Virus record (IMG/VR): IMGVR_UViG_3300047562_000211
Location: 1-30,825 of that record
Origin: a virus
Length of the DNA: 30,825 nucleotides
Reading direction: 5' to 3' (one strand)
Shown: positions 1 through 10,546 of the stretch, in pieces
Layout: each line of letters opens with the position of its first letter
How positions within the stretch are numbered: position 1 is the first letter of the stretch
Translations under genes and position numbers: made by a program
Notes under the pieces: model-generated
The model's database searches: none
Told to the model about the DNA's origin: nothing
The model's input: the letters and a program-made list of their open reading frames with translations, nothing else

Positions 1-22
1 CCTGTAATAACGGAGACGTAAG

Positions 23-220
23 ATGTTAATGACTCAACGAGATTTGGACAGTCTGGTTGCTATATTTGAGCGAAAGTTTGAACCACGGTTTACTGAGCTA
101 CAAGACCAAATTAAAGAGCTAGAGGAGAAACTTAATGAGCAAAAAGAAGGACCCTCGTCTGGAACGAGCAGGCGTAAGCGGGTACAACAAACCCAAGAGA
201 ACGCCCAGCCATCCCACTAA
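23..220 (+). CDS. Small coiled-coil hypothetical protein
   Basis: 65 aa, function not recognised. Residues 5-43 are charged and heptad-like (for example LQDQIKELEEKLNEQKEG), which suggests a short coiled coil. The tail is basic and polar. A GGAG-like site in cggagacgtaag lies just before the ATG; the ATG two codons later (29) is an alternative start. The last 86 bases overlap the next gene in another frame. The next gene is clearly the better conserved type, so this protein's tail may be constrained by it. It lies downstream of the predicted terminase transcript and may be co-transcribed with it. Confidence 0.6.
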   Translation: MLMTQRDLDSLVAIFERKFEPRFTELQDQIKELEEKLNEQKEGPSSGTSRRKRVQQTQENAQPSH

Positions 221-401
221 AAGCCACGTAGTTGTCGCTAAAGAGGGCGATAAAGTCAAAACCATAAGGTTTGGGCAACAGGGCGTAAAAGGCGATAAAA
301 AGCCTACAGCACGACAAAAGTCTTTTAAGGCACGACACGCTAAAAACATTGCTAAAGGTAAAATGAGTGCAGCGTATTGGGCTGATAAGGAGAAGTGGTG
401 A
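135..401 (+). CDS. Basic marine-phage conserved hypothetical protein
   Basis: 88 aa, strongly basic, beginning MSKKKDPRLERAGVSGYNKP and ending KGKMSAAYWADKEKW. From memory, this protein type recurs in many marine podoviruses and cyanophages near the portal/capsid genes. I know of no established function. A GAGGAG site 7-8 bases before the ATG supports the start, even though it lies inside the previous gene. Its TGA overlaps the next ATG by one base, so the three basic proteins at 135-669 look co-translated. The high Lys/Arg content suggests nucleic-acid binding or a virion role; that is inference. Confidence 0.85.
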   Translation: MSKKKDPRLERAGVSGYNKPKRTPSHPTKSHVVVAKEGDKVKTIRFGQQGVKGDKKPTARQKSFKARHAKNIAKGKMSAAYWADKEKW

Positions 402-550
402 TGGCTAAAGGTTTGTATGCAAATATACACGCAAAACGCAAGCGTATCAAAGAAGGTTCTGGTGAAAAGATGAGAAAGCCCGGATCTAAAGGAGCGCCTA
501 CAGCAAAAGCGTTTAAACAATCAGCTAAAACAGCCAAAAAGAGGAAGTAA
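401..550 (+). CDS. Lys/Arg-rich microprotein (49 aa)
   Basis: Hand translation gives a 49-residue protein starting MAKGLYANIHAKRKRIKEGS and ending in TAKKRK, with 17 Lys/Arg. The ATG overlaps the stop of the preceding gene (TGATG) and the upstream context is aaggagaag. I recall near-identical small proteins in marine phages, always uncharacterised. It is the second of three consecutive, very basic small genes between the packaging and capsid genes. No domain is recognised. DNA binding or packaging assistance is only a guess from charge. Confidence 0.8.
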   Translation: MAKGLYANIHAKRKRIKEGSGEKMRKPGSKGAPTAKAFKQSAKTAKKRK

Positions 551-552
551 TT

Positions 553-669
553 ATGCCAGTAGTTAACGGAAAACACTATGCTTACACAAAAGAAGGCATG
601 AGCAAAGCTAAAGCAGCCGCTAAGAAATCAGGTAAAAAGGTAACTTACAAGAAGAAAAAAGGTAAATAA
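553..669 (+). CDS. Lys-rich microprotein (38 aa)
   Basis: Hand translation gives 38 residues, MPVVNGKHYAYTKEGMSKAK followed by a Lys-rich tail ending KKKKGK, with 13 Lys. It starts two bases after the previous stop, with the purine-rich site aagaggaag at that gene's end. The N-terminal pattern (P-V-V-N-G-K, then Y-T-x-E-G) recalls small conserved marine-phage proteins of unknown function. The gene ends just before a strong promoter, so it may be the last gene of the terminase/portal transcript. Confidence 0.75.
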   Translation: MPVVNGKHYAYTKEGMSKAKAAAKKSGKKVTYKKKKGK

Positions 670-692
670 TTCACAAAAATAGTGTTTGACTA

Positions 693-721
693 TTGACAAA
701 TGCTGTTTTTTATGCTATAAT
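693..721 (+). promoter_or_regulatory. Perfect sigma70 promoter for the capsid module
   Basis: TTGACA at 693-698 and TATAAT at 716-721 are separated by exactly 17 bases. Both boxes match the E. coli sigma70 consensus perfectly. Transcription should begin near 728, giving a leader of about 38 bases before the ATG at 766. It would drive the small genes and then scaffold and capsid using host RNA polymerase. Confidence 0.88.
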
Positions 722-765
722 GTAAAGTGTACAACATAAGTTGTTACTATTTACACTTGACAAAC

Positions 766-1035
766 ATGAGACAACCTAAGAGGCCTCCCTTGGACAAAGA
801 ACTTGAAACGTACTACAACAACTATTTTGATCTGTTTAACACTGATGGTTATAAGCAGCTTATTTCTGAACTACAGAATAACATAATAGCTATCAATAAT
901 GTTAACGCAATCAAAGACGAAGCAGATATGTACTTTCGCAAAGGTCAGATTAATGTGTTAGCTTCATTGGTCAACTTTGAAACAACAATAGACAATGCGT
1001 ACAAAGAGATCACGACTGATGCTGAAAGTGTATGA
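766..1035 (+). CDS. Conserved hypothetical phage protein
   Basis: 89 aa, acidic and helical in appearance, beginning MRQPKRPPLDKELETYYNNY. No motif is recognised; I have the impression that similar proteins precede scaffold genes in marine podoviruses. I chose the ATG at 766. The in-frame GTG at 727 lies at the predicted start point of the promoter at 693-721 and could not have a leader. No clear Shine-Dalgarno site is visible. It overlaps the next gene by 17 bases, which suggests coupled translation. Confidence 0.75.
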   Translation: MRQPKRPPLDKELETYYNNYFDLFNTDGYKQLISELQNNIIAINNVNAIKDEADMYFRKGQINVLASLVNFETTIDNAYKEITTDAESV

Positions 1036-1243
1036 CTTTAGGTGTGATCAAGGTCACATTTTTGAAAACTTTGTAGAGGCGGGCGTTACAACCAGTAGGT
1101 GCGGTTGTGGCGCTAATGCCAAACGAATACTATCAGCCACGAGTACTATCCTTGATGGGTCTTCTGGGGACTTCCCCGGAGCACACATGAAATGGGTTAA
1201 AGAACACGAAAAAGCTGGTAGAACTAAACGGGAAGCTGAATAA
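1019..1243 (+). CDS. Small zinc-ribbon-like protein
   Basis: 74 aa starting MLKVYDFRCDQGHIFENFVE. The pattern is C-x3-H (Cys9, His13) followed about 20 residues on by C-G-C, a split zinc-ribbon arrangement like the FmdB-type 'YDFxCxxxGHxFE' small regulatory proteins. A GDFPGxHMKWVKEHEKAG segment follows, which I recall from marine phage homologues. The ATG at 1019 is preferred over an in-frame ATG at 995: it begins right at the conserved motif and keeps only a short overlap with the upstream gene. Metal binding is inferred. Its position just before scaffold and capsid suggests a structural or assembly role. Confidence 0.75.
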   Translation: MLKVYDFRCDQGHIFENFVEAGVTTSRCGCGANAKRILSATSTILDGSSGDFPGAHMKWVKEHEKAGRTKREAE

Positions 1244-1292
1244 GCCAACCCCATAATATATCTCCATAACCAAAAGGCGGAGCATTTTAATA

Positions 1293-2105
1293 ATGGCAAG
1301 AGCACAACTCACTGACGAGCGCGAAGAAGAAATTAAAAACAACGAAGAAGTAGAGTCTCTTGATACAGAAGATACTACTGTAGAACAAGAGGTAACCCAA
1401 GAACAACCACAGACTGATGAGGATGAAATTCCTGAGAAGTACCGTGGTAAGTCTATGAAGGACCTTGTGGAGATGCACCGTAATGCGGAGCAAGCTCTAG
1501 GCAAGCAAAGTTCTGAAGTAGGCGAACTTCGTAAAGTTGTAGATGACTTCATTTCAGCACAACTCTCACAACAAAAAGCACCTCAAAAACAACAGCAAGA
1601 AGAAGACGAATACGACTTCTTTATTGATCCTGACAAAGCAGTATATAAGGCGATTGAGAACCATCCTAAGATCAAAGAAGCCGAACAGTACACTTTAGCT
1701 CAAAAGAAACAACTAGCTTTATCGACGTTGCAATCTAAGCACCCAGATATGGAAAGTATTCTTAAGAACGAAAAGTTTGCTGAATGGATTAAAGGATCTA
1801 AGATACGTACTCAGTTGTTTGTACAGGCTGACCAACAGTTTGATTATGAAGCTGCTGACGAATTGTTTAGTTTGTGGAAAGAACGCCAAAGCGTCGTACA
1901 ACAAACTGCACAAGTTGAACAGCAGGCTCGTAAACAGCAACTAAAGGCTGCTAATACAGGCAACGCTAGAGGTACTACTGAAGGGTCACGTAAGAAAGTT
2001 TATCGTCGTGCTGACATTATTAAACTTATGCGAGACGACCCAGAACGCTATCAAGCATTAGCTAATGAGATAATGCAAGCGTATCAAGAGGGTCGAGTCA
2101 AATAG
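1293..2105 (+). CDS. Scaffolding protein (T7 gp9-like)
   Basis: 270 aa, highly charged, with no Cys. Residues 1-45 are very acidic. The conserved EKYRGKSMKDLVEMHRNAEQ segment follows at about 48-67, then Gln-rich helical stretches and a basic C-terminus (KKVYRRADIIKLMRDDPERY). This layout is typical of podovirus capsid assembly proteins, in which the basic C-terminal helices bind the coat protein. It sits 22 bases before the major capsid gene, the standard order. GGAG lies 10 bases before the ATG. It would act inside the procapsid and be absent from mature virions. The assignment rests on composition, motif and position. Confidence 0.88.
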   Translation: MARAQLTDEREEEIKNNEEVESLDTEDTTVEQEVTQEQPQTDEDEIPEKYRGKSMKDLVEMHRNAEQALGKQSSEVGELRKVVDDFISAQLSQQKAPQKQQQEEDEYDFFIDPDKAVYKAIENHPKIKEAEQYTLAQKKQLALSTLQSKHPDMESILKNEKFAEWIKGSKIRTQLFVQADQQFDYEAADELFSLWKERQSVVQQTAQVEQQARKQQLKAANTGNARGTTEGSRKKVYRRADIIKLMRDDPERYQALANEIMQAYQEGRVK

Positions 2106-2127
2106 CCTAATCTAAAGGAGATTTATC

Positions 2128-3117
2128 ATGGCTACTCAAACTTACCCCGGAACAGTTGGCGGTGGTTCTATCGTCAATAAAACAGCAGCAGCAACGTTTA
2201 TTCCAGAAATCTGGAGTGATGAAATTATTGCTGCTTACCAGAAAAACCTTAAGATGTCACCCCTTGTCAAGAAGATGTCAATGTCTGGCAAGAAAGGCGA
2301 CACCATTCACATCCCTAAGCCTACTCGTGGCGCTGCTTCAGCTAAAGTTGCTGACACTGCTGTTAACATTCAAGCGAATGTAGAAGACGAGTTGGTAGTT
2401 ACCATTGATCGTCATTTTGAGTACTCACGCTTCATCGAAGATATTGTTGAAGTACAGGCACTCAACAGCCTCCGTCAGTTCTACACCAGTGATGCTGGTT
2501 ATGCTCTGGCTCTTAAGGTTGACACTGATCTGATCAACTGTGGTACTGGTTTTGGTGATGGTACTAAAACTTTGGCCCCCACAGACGCAGCTAGCTGGGT
2601 AAACAGCAACGCTTACTACAGCAATGCTGCTCTTGGTATCGCTACCTACGCTGCTGACACTGTAGCTACAGGCGATAACTTCACTGATCTTGCTCTTCGT
2701 CAGATGATCAAGCTCATGGACGACGCTGATGTACCTATGGAAAGCCGTGTGTTGGTAATTCCTCCTGCTGTCCGTAAGGACATCATGGGTATTGATCGCT
2801 ACGTGTCTTCTGACTTCGTAAGCGGTCGTGGTGTTGAGTCAGGACTGATTGGTAACCTGTACGGCGTTGACGTATACGTATCAAGCAATGCTCCTGTTCT
2901 TGAGACTGCTGCTCAGAACGCTGGTGGTTCTATTGACGTTCGTGGTTGCTTGTTCTTCCACCGTGACGCCATTGTTCACGCAGAGCAGATGTCTGTACGT
3001 TCACAGACTCAGTACAAGCAAGAGTACTTGTCTACTCTGTACACTGCTGACACCCTCTACGGTGTTGAAGTATATCGTCCTGAAGCTGGATTTATTCTGG
3101 CCGTTGCTGACGAGTAA
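2128..3117 (+). CDS. Major capsid protein
   Basis: 329 aa with a strong ribosome-binding site (aaaggag 8 bases upstream). It opens MATQTYPGTVGGGSIVNKTA and then has FIPEIWSDEIIAAYQKNLKM, the N-terminal signature of podovirus HK97-fold coat proteins. GDTIHIPKP and the later VLVIPPAVRKDIM and GNLYGVDVYVSSNAP segments fit the same family. Codon use here is more GC-rich and regular than in neighbouring genes, as expected of a highly expressed protein. It forms the icosahedral shell on the preceding scaffold. A terminator follows. Confidence 0.93.
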   Translation: MATQTYPGTVGGGSIVNKTAAATFIPEIWSDEIIAAYQKNLKMSPLVKKMSMSGKKGDTIHIPKPTRGAASAKVADTAVNIQANVEDELVVTIDRHFEYSRFIEDIVEVQALNSLRQFYTSDAGYALALKVDTDLINCGTGFGDGTKTLAPTDAASWVNSNAYYSNAALGIATYAADTVATGDNFTDLALRQMIKLMDDADVPMESRVLVIPPAVRKDIMGIDRYVSSDFVSGRGVESGLIGNLYGVDVYVSSNAPVLETAAQNAGGSIDVRGCLFFHRDAIVHAEQMSVRSQTQYKQEYLSTLYTADTLYGVEVYRPEAGFILAVADE

Positions 3118-3149
3118 TCCTAAGCTGCTACCTTAGGGTCTGAGGTTTC

Positions 3150-3180
3150 AGGGGTTCCTTTTAAAAACCCCTACTTTTTC
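3150..3180 (+). terminator. Rho-independent terminator after capsid gene
   Basis: A 7-bp stem (aggggtt 3150-3156 with aacccct 3166-3172) with a 9-base loop is followed by ctttttctttctt. It would end or attenuate the capsid transcript. In the remaining gap to 3249 there is a 12-base palindrome (TTTGTTAACAAA, 3188-3199). I see no good promoter for the fibre gene, so partial readthrough is likely. Confidence 0.8.
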
Positions 3181-3249
3181 TTTCTTGTTTGTTAACAAAA
3201 GTAACAAGCAACGACAATAGTTCATATTAATACCTAGGAAACCTATTAA

Positions 3250-5061
3250 ATGGCTACTACTATTAAGCTAAAGAATGGCTCTGGTGCTCCATTGGCAGGA
3301 GACCTAGTGCAAGGTGAACCAGCATTAGACTTAACTAACAAAAGACTCTACACAGAAGATTCAGGCGGTACTGTTATTGAGGTAGGCACTAACCCAAGCA
3401 CTCTAACAGTCACAGGCGACCTAGCAGTAGACACCAATACGCTGTTTGTTGATGCGTCCGCGAACTCTGTAGGGATTGGCTTAGTGAATCCGTCTTCTGA
3501 GCTTCACATTAAAGGCAGCATACCGCAGCTTATCCTGCAAGATACTACAGACTTTCAGGCTAGGTATGACTTTCGTAACTCTTTTAATACTGGCAAGGGT
3601 TCCATTCGATACGACTTTGGCAGCAACGAGATTCATTTCTATGGTAACGGAGAAAGCAATCTTCAGCTCACAATAGCTGACAATCTGATTACGACGGAGG
3701 GTGCTTTATCGGTCACAGGCGACCTAACAGTAGACACCAATACGCTGTTTGTTAACTCTACGACTAACCGTGTTGGGATTGGCGAAGCTGACCCTCAAGT
3801 ACTACTAGACGTAACCGGAGGCTCTGCTGCTAATACGTTTGCCGTAGACGTTGTTGGCTCTGTCACTACGGCCTCACTAGGCACTCAACTAGATCTGACG
3901 GGCTTCCGTTACAACATTGAGCATGACCGAGCTACAGGTATAGCTACACACTCTGTTGGTTCTAATGCAAGCGTAGATGCAATTACTATACTTCCCACAG
4001 GCAACGTTGGGATTGGCACAGGCGCTACATTCCCAAGCAACCTAGAGGTAGCTGATGCGGCAGGCTCTTGCTATATCAATGCAACCACATTGGGTACAGA
4101 CCATGTTGGTCTTTTATCTGGAACAGTTGGCTCTCTTTTCTTGGGAAGTGACGGCAACCATATTGGATTTTGTCATCAAGCCTTTGGCTCTAGAGGGACT
4201 GATTCAGGCATTACAGAGCGTATGCGTATCACCTCCACTGGCAACGTTGGGATTGGCACTAGCGGTTCAGAGCTTTCTGTACTTCATGCTGCAAAAAGCG
4301 ATGCTACTGTAGTTAGTAGTACTCTAACATCTAGGGTTACTGCCGCTAGACTGTTTATCCAGAACACTAACACAACCAACGGAAACAGCGCAGGAATCAC
4401 CCTTAATACAGCGGCTGGCTCAAACAACTATTGGTTTGTTGATGCTGTTGGTGCGACCTCTTACGGTTCTCCACTTACGTTTTCTAATCGAACCGGAAGC
4501 ACTACTGTTGCAGAGCGTATGCGCATAGACTCCGACGGCAACTTGCTGGTTGGGAAAACAGCCACTGATGGTGCTGCATCAGTTGGAACAGAGCTTTTGT
4601 CAAGTGGTAGTTTATTTCTGAAGTCTTCTGCGGGTAACTACCCTCTTGTTTTGAACACAACGTCATCTGGGTCTAACACGCCCACTGTTGCGTTTTTTCA
4701 GAATAACGTTACAGCAGGCTCAATACTAACCACAACAGGCTCATCTCCATCATTCTCAAGCGCATCAGACATGCGCCTAAAAGACAACATAACAGACCAC
4801 GAGTCAGAACTGGCTAACGTCATGGCCCTACGTCCTGTACGCTGGGACTGGAAAGATGAGGCGCTAGGCTCAGGAGAAGGCTTCATCGCTCAAGAGCTAG
4901 AGCAGACCGCATGGGCTGACTTGGTATCTGAAGGCGACGATGGCTACAAGCAAGTGTCTGGTTTAGGTATTGTAGAGACTCGTTTGATTAAAGCCATTCA
5001 GGAACTCTCCGCCCAAGTAGACGAACTCAAGGCTGAAGTAGCAGCACTCAAGGGAGCGTAA
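3250..5061 (+). CDS. Tail fibre/spike with S74 intramolecular chaperone
   Basis: 603 aa. The N-terminus (MATTIKLKNGSGAPLAGDLV, ALDLTNKRLYTEDSGG) is of the fibre type. The middle repeats VGIG-type and TVTGDL-VDTNTLFV segments typical of beta-helical or beta-sandwich fibre shafts. The C-terminal 98 residues start with SDMRLKDNI at residue 506 and end in a coiled coil (ALRPVRWDWKD, GFIAQELEQ, VSGLGIVETRLIKAIQEL). This is the endosialidase-type intramolecular chaperone (Peptidase_S74), which helps the fibre trimerise and cleaves itself off at the SD motif; the conserved Ser506-Asp507 are present. A 42-base segment is repeated (3409-3450, 3712-3753). The role is host recognition. AGGAAA lies before the ATG. 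Confidence 0.9.
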   Translation: MATTIKLKNGSGAPLAGDLVQGEPALDLTNKRLYTEDSGGTVIEVGTNPSTLTVTGDLAVDTNTLFVDASANSVGIGLVNPSSELHIKGSIPQLILQDTTDFQARYDFRNSFNTGKGSIRYDFGSNEIHFYGNGESNLQLTIADNLITTEGALSVTGDLTVDTNTLFVNSTTNRVGIGEADPQVLLDVTGGSAANTFAVDVVGSVTTASLGTQLDLTGFRYNIEHDRATGIATHSVGSNASVDAITILPTGNVGIGTGATFPSNLEVADAAGSCYINATTLGTDHVGLLSGTVGSLFLGSDGNHIGFCHQAFGSRGTDSGITERMRITSTGNVGIGTSGSELSVLHAAKSDATVVSSTLTSRVTAARLFIQNTNTTNGNSAGITLNTAAGSNNYWFVDAVGATSYGSPLTFSNRTGSTTVAERMRIDSDGNLLVGKTATDGAASVGTELLSSGSLFLKSSAGNYPLVLNTTSSGSNTPTVAFFQNNVTAGSILTTTGSSPSFSSASDMRLKDNITDHESELANVMALRPVRWDWKDEALGSGEGFIAQELEQTAWADLVSEGDDGYKQVSGLGIVETRLIKAIQELSAQVDELKAEVAALKGA

Positions 5062-5064
5062 GGT

Positions 5065-5397
5065 ATGCCAACACTATACAACGCACAGAACGTAACTGAC
5101 ACGATAGACAAGACGCTATTTGAGTACTCCTATCAGATTGATGTTTACAACCCTATTAACGGTGTGCGTAAGATAGCCTTTAAGACTGCTCAAGCAGAAC
5201 GCAACAACGAGACAGGTGAAGAGAAGCTGTTGAATTACTTGCGGACTCTTGAGGAAGTCTATGATGGTAACGAGACCTTTAATCTAATCAGCCCTGTTGA
5301 CGGAACTGTAGTAGGTACTATGGATTACGATACTGTGTTTGTTTCTCTGTATTCTTTGTTTTTTCATGTAGCGACTAAGGCAGACAACAATGGCTGA
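5065..5397 (+). CDS. Hypothetical protein downstream of fibre gene
   Basis: 110 aa, beginning MPTLYNAQNVTDTIDKTLFE; no domain recognised. It looks soluble, with a mildly hydrophobic end (VFVSLYSLFFHVATKAD). GGGAG is placed 8 bases before the ATG and only three bases separate it from the fibre gene. It overlaps the next gene by 8 bases, so the two are probably translated together. A structural or fibre-assembly role fits the position but is not shown by the sequence. Confidence 0.7.
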   Translation: MPTLYNAQNVTDTIDKTLFEYSYQIDVYNPINGVRKIAFKTAQAERNNETGEEKLLNYLRTLEEVYDGNETFNLISPVDGTVVGTMDYDTVFVSLYSLFFHVATKADNNG

Positions 5398-5644
5398 TGT
5401 TCTGCTAAACTATTTAATACGTGTAGGAGACGCAACTAGTCAGTGGTTTAATGTAGTATTCCTTTGGTCTTTAAACCCCAATGAATCTATTAGTGGCAGA
5501 GCGTGGAGGCTACGTAACGTATCTAAGGCATGGTCTTTAGTTCGTAAGTTTCTTGACTTTGTTGTGTTTTGGGAGGAGCGCCATTGTGAGCTATCTTATT
5601 ACGCTGACGTAAGACGAGCTAAAGCTTTATTAAATTTGGAATAA
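5390..5644 (+). CDS. Small conserved phage protein near lysis genes
   Basis: 84 aa, starting MADVLLNYLIRVGDATSQWF. The segment LNPNESISGRAWR followed by a W-rich helix, FWEERHC and SYYADVRRA matches a widespread small tailed-phage protein type found beside holins and endolysins. I recall it mostly with unsupported names such as 'helicase' or 'pseudouridine synthase'. At that size neither name is credible and the function is unknown. AAGG lies 9 bases before the ATG, which is inside the upstream gene. Confidence 0.75.
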   Translation: MADVLLNYLIRVGDATSQWFNVVFLWSLNPNESISGRAWRLRNVSKAWSLVRKFLDFVVFWEERHCELSYYADVRRAKALLNLE

Positions 5645-5648
5645 TAAT

Positions 5649-5939
5649 ATGACTACCAATATGCCTATAACGTCTTATGAGCAGCGTTTAGATCGAATTG
5701 AGTCTAAACTAGATAAAGTATCAGAAGCAATTACTAACATTGTTAGGCTAGAAGAAAAAGTAGTGGCAGGTACAGACAGAATTGACCGACTTGAGTTTCG
5801 TATGGATCATCTTGAGGCTACTGTTGATAACGTTAAGATGGTAGCCCAAAGAAACGACGGGTTTGTCAAAAACTCCGAGCGTTTAATGTGGGCTATTATT
5901 ACGGCTGCTATATCCCTTGCTGTATACATGTTGAGGTAA
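5649..5939 (+). CDS. Coiled-coil protein with C-terminal membrane anchor
   Basis: 96 aa. Residues about 8-65 form heptad-like coiled coil (RLDRIESKLDKVSEAITNIV and RIDRLEFRMDHLEATVDNV). Residues about 79-95 (LMWAIITAAISLAVYML) are one transmembrane helix ending with a terminal Arg. This layout resembles the phage haemolysin XhlA type, which is found in lysis cassettes. It is followed four bases later by a holin-like gene. A role in lysis or as an accessory to the holin is inferred from architecture and position. Confidence 0.7.
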   Translation: MTTNMPITSYEQRLDRIESKLDKVSEAITNIVRLEEKVVAGTDRIDRLEFRMDHLEATVDNVKMVAQRNDGFVKNSERLMWAIITAAISLAVYMLR

Positions 5940-5943
5940 GTTT

Positions 5944-6321
5944 ATGTGGACAGCCCTAATTGCTCCAGTAGCTGACTTAGTTAAAACTTGGTTAGACAAC
6001 CGTAAAAACAAAGCCAATGCAAAGCACGAGAAAGAGCTACAGCTAATAGCTAATACGGCCTCGTGGGAGCAGCTCATGGCCGAGCAAGCTAAGACCTCAT
6101 GGAAGGATGAGTGGTTTACTCTTTTGCTCTCAGCGCCCGTTGTGGCCCTTATGTGGGGTGTTACGTTTGATAACTCAGAAGTGGTGTACCGTGTGGGTCT
6201 AGCCTTTAATCAATTGAATAACCTTCCAGAATGGTACCAGTACTTACTTTTTGTTGCAGTCACCGCTTCTTTTGGCATAAGGGGCGCAGATAAGCTGCTG
6301 GCTATTAGGGGTCAAAAGTAA
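5944..6321 (+). CDS. Holin, GTA_holin_3TM-like
   Basis: 125 aa with three hydrophobic segments: about 2-15 (WTALIAPVADLVKTWL, possibly amphipathic), 57-74 (WFTLLLSAPVVALMWGV) and 98-112 (YQYLLFVAVTASFGI). A charged linker (NRKNKANAKHEKELQL) separates the first two. SWKDEWFTLLLSAPVVALMW resembles the three-helix holins of gene transfer agents and related phages. It would form lesions in the inner membrane to trigger lysis. The preceding gene has a membrane anchor and coiled coil, so the two may form the lysis cassette. No endolysin is adjacent. Confidence 0.72.
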   Translation: MWTALIAPVADLVKTWLDNRKNKANAKHEKELQLIANTASWEQLMAEQAKTSWKDEWFTLLLSAPVVALMWGVTFDNSEVVYRVGLAFNQLNNLPEWYQYLLFVAVTASFGIRGADKLLAIRGQK

Positions 6322-6323
6322 AC

Positions 6324-9884
<3,561 letters not shown>

Positions 9885-9887
9885 GAT

Positions 9888-10535
9888 ATGACATACCTAG
9901 AGATAGTAAATAATGTGCTTAGGAGACTCCGCGAAGAAGAAGTTTCTGGAGTACAAACCACTACATACGGAAAAATGGTAGGCGATTTTGTTAACGACGC
10001 TAAAAAACTAATAGAGTCTTCTTGGGACTGGTCTGGTCTACGTGTGACTACAACAATACCTACTGTTGCAGGAACCAGTGTTTACGTTATAGTTAACAGT
10101 AAAGATAAGTATAAAGATTTAACTTTTGTTAACGATACGTCTAACTTTTTTCTTGAGTATCGGCCTAGCGTTTGGTTTGAAGAGCAGTACAACATTAATA
10201 CTCCTGCTGAAGGGACCCCTAGGTACTACACTTATGCTGGCTTTGATTCTAATGGGGACACTCAAATAAAACTGTATCCTGAGCCAGATGCTGTTTACTC
10301 CATTAGGGCTACTGGTGTTATACGAGACTCTGATTTGGTTTTAGACACGGATGAGTTAGATATTCCACATATGCCTGTAATTCACTTAGCTCTTGCTTTG
10401 TTAGCTCGTGAGAGAGGAGAAACAGGAGGAACGTCTACTGCAGAATACTTTGCTATTGCTGATAAGTATTTAACAGATGCTATAGCTATTGATGCTGCTA
10501 GGCATCCAGAAGAAACTATCTGGTATACTCCTTAA
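9888..10535 (+). CDS. Tail tubular protein A-like adaptor
   Basis: 215 aa. MTYLEIVNNVLRRLREEEVS, then FVNDAKKLIESSWDWSGLR, then a beta-rich middle (FVNDTSNFFLEYRP, YYTYAGFDSNGDTQIKLYPE) and a helical end (HLALALLARERGETGG) is the pattern of podovirus head-tail adaptor/tail tubular A proteins (T7 gp11 type). Such proteins form a 12-fold ring under the portal. Direct proximity to the nozzle-type gene (11 bases) fits the usual A-B order. The upstream ribosome site is weak, and the start was chosen as the first ATG in frame after the previous stop. P22 gp4-type adaptor is the alternative name. Confidence 0.75.
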   Translation: MTYLEIVNNVLRRLREEEVSGVQTTTYGKMVGDFVNDAKKLIESSWDWSGLRVTTTIPTVAGTSVYVIVNSKDKYKDLTFVNDTSNFFLEYRPSVWFEEQYNINTPAEGTPRYYTYAGFDSNGDTQIKLYPEPDAVYSIRATGVIRDSDLVLDTDELDIPHMPVIHLALALLARERGETGGTSTAEYFAIADKYLTDAIAIDAARHPEETIWYTP

Positions 10536-10546
10536 GAGGTTAAATT

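Noticed and set aside
119-576. Overlapping minus-strand frames (133, 68 and 74 codons) opposite the basic microproteins
   Set aside because: They are Leu/Phe/Ser-rich mirror readings of Lys/Arg-rich genes on the plus strand, with no ribosome site.
757-762. Second TTGACA just before the 766 start
   Set aside because: No -10 follows at 15-19 bases; probably a chance match beside the real promoter.
727-765. Longer start (GTG) for the 89-aa gene
   Set aside because: It lies at the predicted transcription start of the consensus promoter, leaving no room for a leader. The ATG at 766 is kept.
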